Shown in pieces: positions 61,158-64,000 of a stretch of DNA of 64,000 nt. Every line of letters begins with the position of its first letter. Position 1 is the first letter of the stretch. Below the pieces are notes generated by a model. That model did no database searches and had not been told where the DNA came from. It saw only the letters and a list, made by a program, of their open reading frames with translations. The stretch comes from Caballeronia sp. M1242. GTDB lineage: Bacteria > Pseudomonadota > Gammaproteobacteria > Burkholderiales > Burkholderiaceae. Position numbers and translations under genes: made by a program. The stretch covers positions 1,178,001 to 1,242,000 of the forward strand of contig NZ_CP071129.1 of assembly GCF_017220215.1 (NCBI RefSeq), given 5' to 3'.

Positions 61158-61277
61158 ATGATCCTGCACACGTTGTTGCGCGTGGCGACGTGGGATCAGC
61201 TCGAACGCATCTGGGAATTCGTCGTCGGCTTCTTCAAGTTTCTGTGGGCGCTGCTGCGCTTTCTGGGCGGCGGCTGA
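61158..61277 (+). CDS. Possible 39-residue membrane-associated peptide
   Basis: MILHTLLRVATW begins a 39-residue frame with a hydrophobic, Trp/Phe-rich C-terminal half (FVVGFFKFLWALLRFLGGG), the pattern of a small membrane-inserting or amphipathic peptide. It lies alone between two strong terminators (61088-61113 and 61291-61320). There is no clear Shine-Dalgarno, so evidence for translation is weak. It could instead be noncoding. Confidence 0.35.
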   Translation: MILHTLLRVATWDQLERIWEFVVGFFKFLWALLRFLGGG

Positions 61278-61290
61278 AGCGCGCATACGA

Positions 61291-61320
61291 AAAAAAGAAG
61301 GCCCCGCGAGCGGGGCCTTG
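61291..61320. terminator. Terminator of the TPR-protein gene
   Basis: AAGGCCCCG (61298-61306) and CGGGGCCTT (61311-61319) form a perfect stem; on the minus strand a TTCTTTTTTTC run follows, fitting the minus-strand TPR gene that ends at 61342. It may also act in the plus direction. Confidence 0.75.
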
Positions 61321-61341
61321 CTTGTGGCTCGACGAAGCGCT

Positions 61342-62580
61342 TCAAGTGTCGCGCCAGTTGTCGTCGTTGCTGCCGAGATCGAGACCGCCTCCGCCGCCGC
61401 TGCCGTCATCCCAGTCGTTCGACCCGTTGCCGAAGTCCAGGCCGCCGCCGTTGTTGTTGCCGAAGTCCAGCCCGCCATTGTCGTTGCCGACGTCGCGGCG
61501 TTCGACCGGCACTTCGCGCTCGATCACGCGGTCGCGTCCGTGCGACATGGCTTCGCCGAGCAGCACGCCGGTCAGGAGGCCGCCCATGCCGCCACCGAAG
61601 CCGCCGCCTTGCTGGATGATGACGGGCGGCTGCTGCCCTGGTTGCGGCGGATACGGTCCCTGTTGCGGATACGGCGCCTGCGGACCATAGGGCTGCTGGC
61701 CGCGCCCAAAGCGCTCGGCTTCCTGCGCGAAAGGCGACTGCCCTTGCGCACTGGAATTCGCCGCATTCGCCGCATTCGCCGCAGTTGGATCGGGCCGGCC
61801 TTCGGCGCGCGCCTTCAGGCTCGCCACCTGATTCTCGAGATCCTCGATGGCATAGGGCGGCACCGGGTTCTTCGCGTTAGATAGCGACTCCACCATCTCG
61901 CGCAACTGCGTCTCCACGCCCTCGACGTCGCGCAGAAGCGCCTCGTGACCGGGCGCGGTCGAGAGCCTCACGTCCAGCTTCAGCGTGCGCACATCGTTGA
62001 GCAACTCGGTCGCGCGTTTGAGCTGGGCGCGGCGGTCGTCTTCGGTGCGGCCGTCGTCACGGGCGCGAGCGCGTCGCAGGCCCCAGCGCAGCACCAGCGC
62101 AATCGCCGCGATCAGCACCGCGAGGCCGATCCACATGCCCATCGACGGCCCATGCTTCTGCGGCGCGGCGGCTTGCGCCGGGTTGAACGGATTCAGCGCG
62201 ACTGAGCCGTTGGAGCCGCGATTGGTCGTCGCGTTGGCGCGGTTCGCGTCGTTGCGGATGCGGGCTTCGGTGGACGCGAATCGCGACGGGTCCGTGAAGC
62301 TCAGCGACGGATCGAGCGTCTTCGCCTGCTGCAAATGCGAGAGCGCGTCGCTCGCGCGGCCTTCGCGGTCCAGCACCTGCGCGTAGAGATAGTGGGCGTG
62401 CGCGTTGTTCGGATGCGCGTCGAGCACTTCGCTCAACTGCGCGTCGGCTTTCTGCCAGTTGCCCTGCGTCATCGATTGTTCGACCTGCTGCGCGGTCGGC
62501 ACGGCGGCCAACGCGAGCGGCGAGGCGACCGACAGCGCGAGGGACATCGATAAGGCGAGAGCCGTCAAAGTCTTTTTCAT
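61342..62580 (-). CDS. TPR-repeat exported protein with single membrane helix and Gly-rich tail
   Basis: I do not recognise a family name. The 412-residue protein has a signal peptide (KKTLTALALSMSLALSVASPLALA), a TPR-like pair (GNWQKADAQLSEVLDAHPNN, HYLYAQVLDREGRASDAL), a membrane helix (MGMWIGLAVLIAAIALVLRWGL, about residues 150-172), a helical/coiled-coil region (about 178-245), a Pro/Gln-rich linker (GQQPYGPQAPYPQQGPYPPQ) and a Gly-rich segment with LDFG/LDLG repeats to the C-terminus. It lies 123 nt after the PspA homologue in the same direction, so the two are probably cotranscribed and may act together at the membrane. Confidence 0.75.
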   Translation of the reverse strand: MKKTLTALALSMSLALSVASPLALAAVPTAQQVEQSMTQGNWQKADAQLSEVLDAHPNNAHAHYLYAQVLDREGRASDALSHLQQAKTLDPSLSFTDPSRFASTEARIRNDANRANATTNRGSNGSVALNPFNPAQAAAPQKHGPSMGMWIGLAVLIAAIALVLRWGLRRARARDDGRTEDDRRAQLKRATELLNDVRTLKLDVRLSTAPGHEALLRDVEGVETQLREMVESLSNAKNPVPPYAIEDLENQVASLKARAEGRPDPTAANAANAANSSAQGQSPFAQEAERFGRGQQPYGPQAPYPQQGPYPPQPGQQPPVIIQQGGGFGGGMGGLLTGVLLGEAMSHGRDRVIEREVPVERRDVGNDNGGLDFGNNNGGGLDFGNGSNDWDDGSGGGGGLDLGSNDDNWRDT

Positions 62581-62703
62581 GTGCGGGCCGGGCGTTGCGA
62601 CGCCCGTCTCCATTCGAAGCTGCGATCGGTGATTGCCAAGACATCGCAAGGCGGATACCCGAAAGCGCAAAAGTCCACGAAGCGACGGCGGCAGCCGCCG
62701 GGG

Positions 62704-63384
62704 TTACTGCGCCGGCGTATTCAGCTGCTTTTTCAGGGCTTCCAGACGGTCTTCCACCGAAGGGCCGCGATTGAGCGCCGCGAGCTTGTCGTCGAGCGCC
62801 TTGCCGGACTTCTGGTCCGCCGAATTCAGGCGCGCGTCGGAGCGGGCGTTCGCGAGCTCGACCTTGTCCTCCAGCTTCTGAAAATCTTCCGACAGGTTTC
62901 TTCCGCCGATGCCGCCCAGCGCCGTGGCGGCCGTGTCCTTCGCCTGCGCGATCTGCTGCTTCGCCTGAAGGATGTTCGAGCGCGCGTTGAGATCGTTGCG
63001 GCGCTGGCGCATGTCGGCGATCTGCTGCTTCAGGTGATCGACCGAAGGCACGAGTGTTTGCAGTTCGGCCGCGAGCGCGTCGCGCTCCGTTTCGGCATTG
63101 GCTTGCGCCGCGAGCGCTTCGCGCGCGAGACCTTCGTCGCCGCTTTGCAGCGCGCGTTTGGCGCCGTCTTCGTACTTCTTCGCTTTCTCGGCGGCGGCGT
63201 CGCGCTTGCTTTGCTGCGTGGCGACCTGCGCCTCGATCTCGATCAGCGAGTTCTCCGCCTTCGCGATGCTGTCGTCCAGTTCGCGCACGATCTGGCGGGC
63301 GTCGCGCGAGGGATCCTGCATGGTGTCGGCGGCATCGTTCAGCAGACCTTTGACGGTGCGCGAGATGGAATCGAAAAGCGACAT
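62704..63384 (-). CDS. PspA/IM30-family protein
   Basis: A 226-residue PspA/Vipp1/IM30-type protein: short amphipathic N-terminus (MSLFDSISRTVKGLLND) then a long coiled coil (about residues 25-160), rich in Ala, Glu and Lys, ending NTPAQ. Family members protect and remodel the inner membrane during envelope stress; this one is followed by a TPR/membrane protein rather than PspBC. AGGAGATAC just upstream marks ATG 63384. No pspF gene or clear sigma-54 promoter was seen upstream. Confidence 0.85.
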   Translation of the reverse strand: MSLFDSISRTVKGLLNDAADTMQDPSRDARQIVRELDDSIAKAENSLIEIEAQVATQQSKRDAAAEKAKKYEDGAKRALQSGDEGLAREALAAQANAETERDALAAELQTLVPSVDHLKQQIADMRQRRNDLNARSNILQAKQQIAQAKDTAATALGGIGGRNLSEDFQKLEDKVELANARSDARLNSADQKSGKALDDKLAALNRGPSVEDRLEALKKQLNTPAQ

Positions 63385-63527
63385 GTATGTATCTCCTGGA
63401 TGAAAACCACGGACCACTAGACCGCGGCTGGCGCGCCGCGCATCGAATGTGAGGCGCCGCGCCCGGAATGCAAGCGCAAGCGCGCGGCATTCACGCGCGG
63501 GTTTACCCGTTCATTAGAGCACGTCGC

Positions 63528-63545
63528 GACTTAATATGGACTTAA
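63528..63545. promoter_or_regulatory. GACTTAA direct repeat upstream of the PspA gene
   Basis: GACTTAA occurs at 63528-63534 and 63539-63545, exactly 11 bp apart (one helical turn), about 145-160 nt upstream of the PspA start on the minus strand. Two-component (OmpR-type) regulators bind such phased repeats, so it is a candidate site for control of the stress module. Confidence 0.3.
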
Positions 63546-63609
63546 GCAAGGTGAAGGAATGTAACGGCTGCGCAGACGCGCGCCGTGAAGAGGGAGGCGT
63601 GCGACGAGC

Positions 63610-63993
63610 CTAGCCGCCGAGCCGTTCGTCGCCGGTCAGCGACGCGTCCTCGCCGGCGCTTTCGGTGTCGTCGCGGCTGACGGGAACGCTTGTCGTCGCC
63701 ACTGTCGCCACCGTCGATGCAGCCGCCGCCGCAGCCTGCGATCGCGCGATCTTGGCCGCGCCCGCGGCAGCTTCGCGCGCTTCGCGGGCCGCTGCTTTAG
63801 CGGCCACGCTGCGTAGCGCGACATCGAGCGGATCGGGGGCTTTCGGCGCGCGCAGACGGTCGACGATGCCCGCCACCTTGATCTGCTCGCTCGTCGCGTT
63901 GAAGTTGAGCACCGCCCGCCGCATGAGTTCGCTCACGCTGATGCCGAGGTCGTCCGCGGTCTTGCTGATGGCGAGCTTCTGCGCGGGGGTCAC
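63610..63993 (-). CDS. Unrecognised protein with helix-pattern N-terminus, may continue past the window end
   Basis: The visible 127 residues begin at GTG 63993 or upstream of the window; no stop occurs before the edge. The N-terminus MTPAQKLAISKTADDLGISVSELMRRAVLNF has the spacing of a ribbon-helix-helix/CopG-type or helical DNA-binding segment, but this is only a resemblance. The C-terminal half is Ala-rich and low-complexity, then acidic (DDTESAGEDASLTGDE). Function unknown. The 225 nt between its end and the PspA gene include the GACTTAA repeat. Confidence 0.5.
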   Translation of the reverse strand: MTPAQKLAISKTADDLGISVSELMRRAVLNFNATSEQIKVAGIVDRLRAPKAPDPLDVALRSVAAKAAAREAREAAAGAAKIARSQAAAAAASTVATVATTSVPVSRDDTESAGEDASLTGDERLGG

Positions 63994-64000
63994 GAATACA

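Overview
The window (about 64 kb, GC-rich, strong G/C preference at third codon positions) looks like a chromosome of a Burkholderiaceae bacterium of the Paraburkholderia/Caballeronia/Burkholderia group. The basis is the gene order tsf-pyrH-frr-uppS-cdsA-dxr-rseP-bamA-skp-lpxD-fabZ-lpxA-lpxB-rnhB, then ppsR/ppsA, smpB/ratA/rnfH and guaB/guaA, together with the protein sequences. The genus is an inference. No rRNA, tRNA, CRISPR array, transposase or integrase gene was seen.

Region 1 (1-15,030) is the core envelope and translation cluster: the end of EF-Ts, UMP kinase, ribosome recycling factor, undecaprenyl-PP synthase, CDP-DAG synthase, DXP reductoisomerase, site-2 protease RseP, BamA, Skp, the lipid A genes, RNase HII and a SpoU-type RNA methyltransferase. 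Several of these genes start with TTG behind good Shine-Dalgarno sequences. Region 2 (15,029-26,862) holds the divergent PEP synthase regulator/PEP synthase pair, an NfeD/SPFH membrane pair, smpB with divergent ratA-rnfH, an EamA transporter, and guaB and guaA separated by a membrane protein with a DPxTGR-repeat tail.

Region 3 (26,863-28,803) is a small accessory islet directly after guaA: a HipB/HipA toxin-antitoxin pair with a visible operator. Region 4 (28,979-37,598) carries a 2'-5' RNA ligase-like gene, a complete ddpXABCDF-type D-Ala-D-Ala dipeptidase and dipeptide importer operon, and an operon of DUF1992, tadA and an LD-carboxypeptidase.

Region 5 (37,896-55,357) is purine catabolism. 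A GntR regulator, an NCS1 permease, a probable allantoin racemase, allantoinase PuuE, OHCU decarboxylase, allantoicase, ureidoglycolate lyase, membrane cytochrome c urate oxidase PuuD, HIU hydrolase and an 8-oxoguanine-deaminase-type amidohydrolase together cover urate to glyoxylate plus urea. A LysR regulator and a divergent BMP-type nucleoside ABC importer follow. A threonine aldolase sits inside the block, and a decayed copy of the 3' end of the deaminase gene lies behind it.

Region 6 (55,378-64,000) is mixed: dodecin, an unrecognised 148-residue protein, MscL, a DUF2252 protein divergent from a GlgX-type debranching enzyme, a possible 39-residue membrane peptide, a TPR/membrane/Gly-rich protein next to a PspA/IM30 homologue, and a partial protein with a helix pattern like ribbon-helix-helix proteins. 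I found no wholly new system. The best leads are the decayed deaminase paralogue, the DPxTGR membrane protein between guaB and guaA, the PspA/TPR module, and unassigned operator-like palindromes and ATGCAAAA-type repeats around the purine genes.
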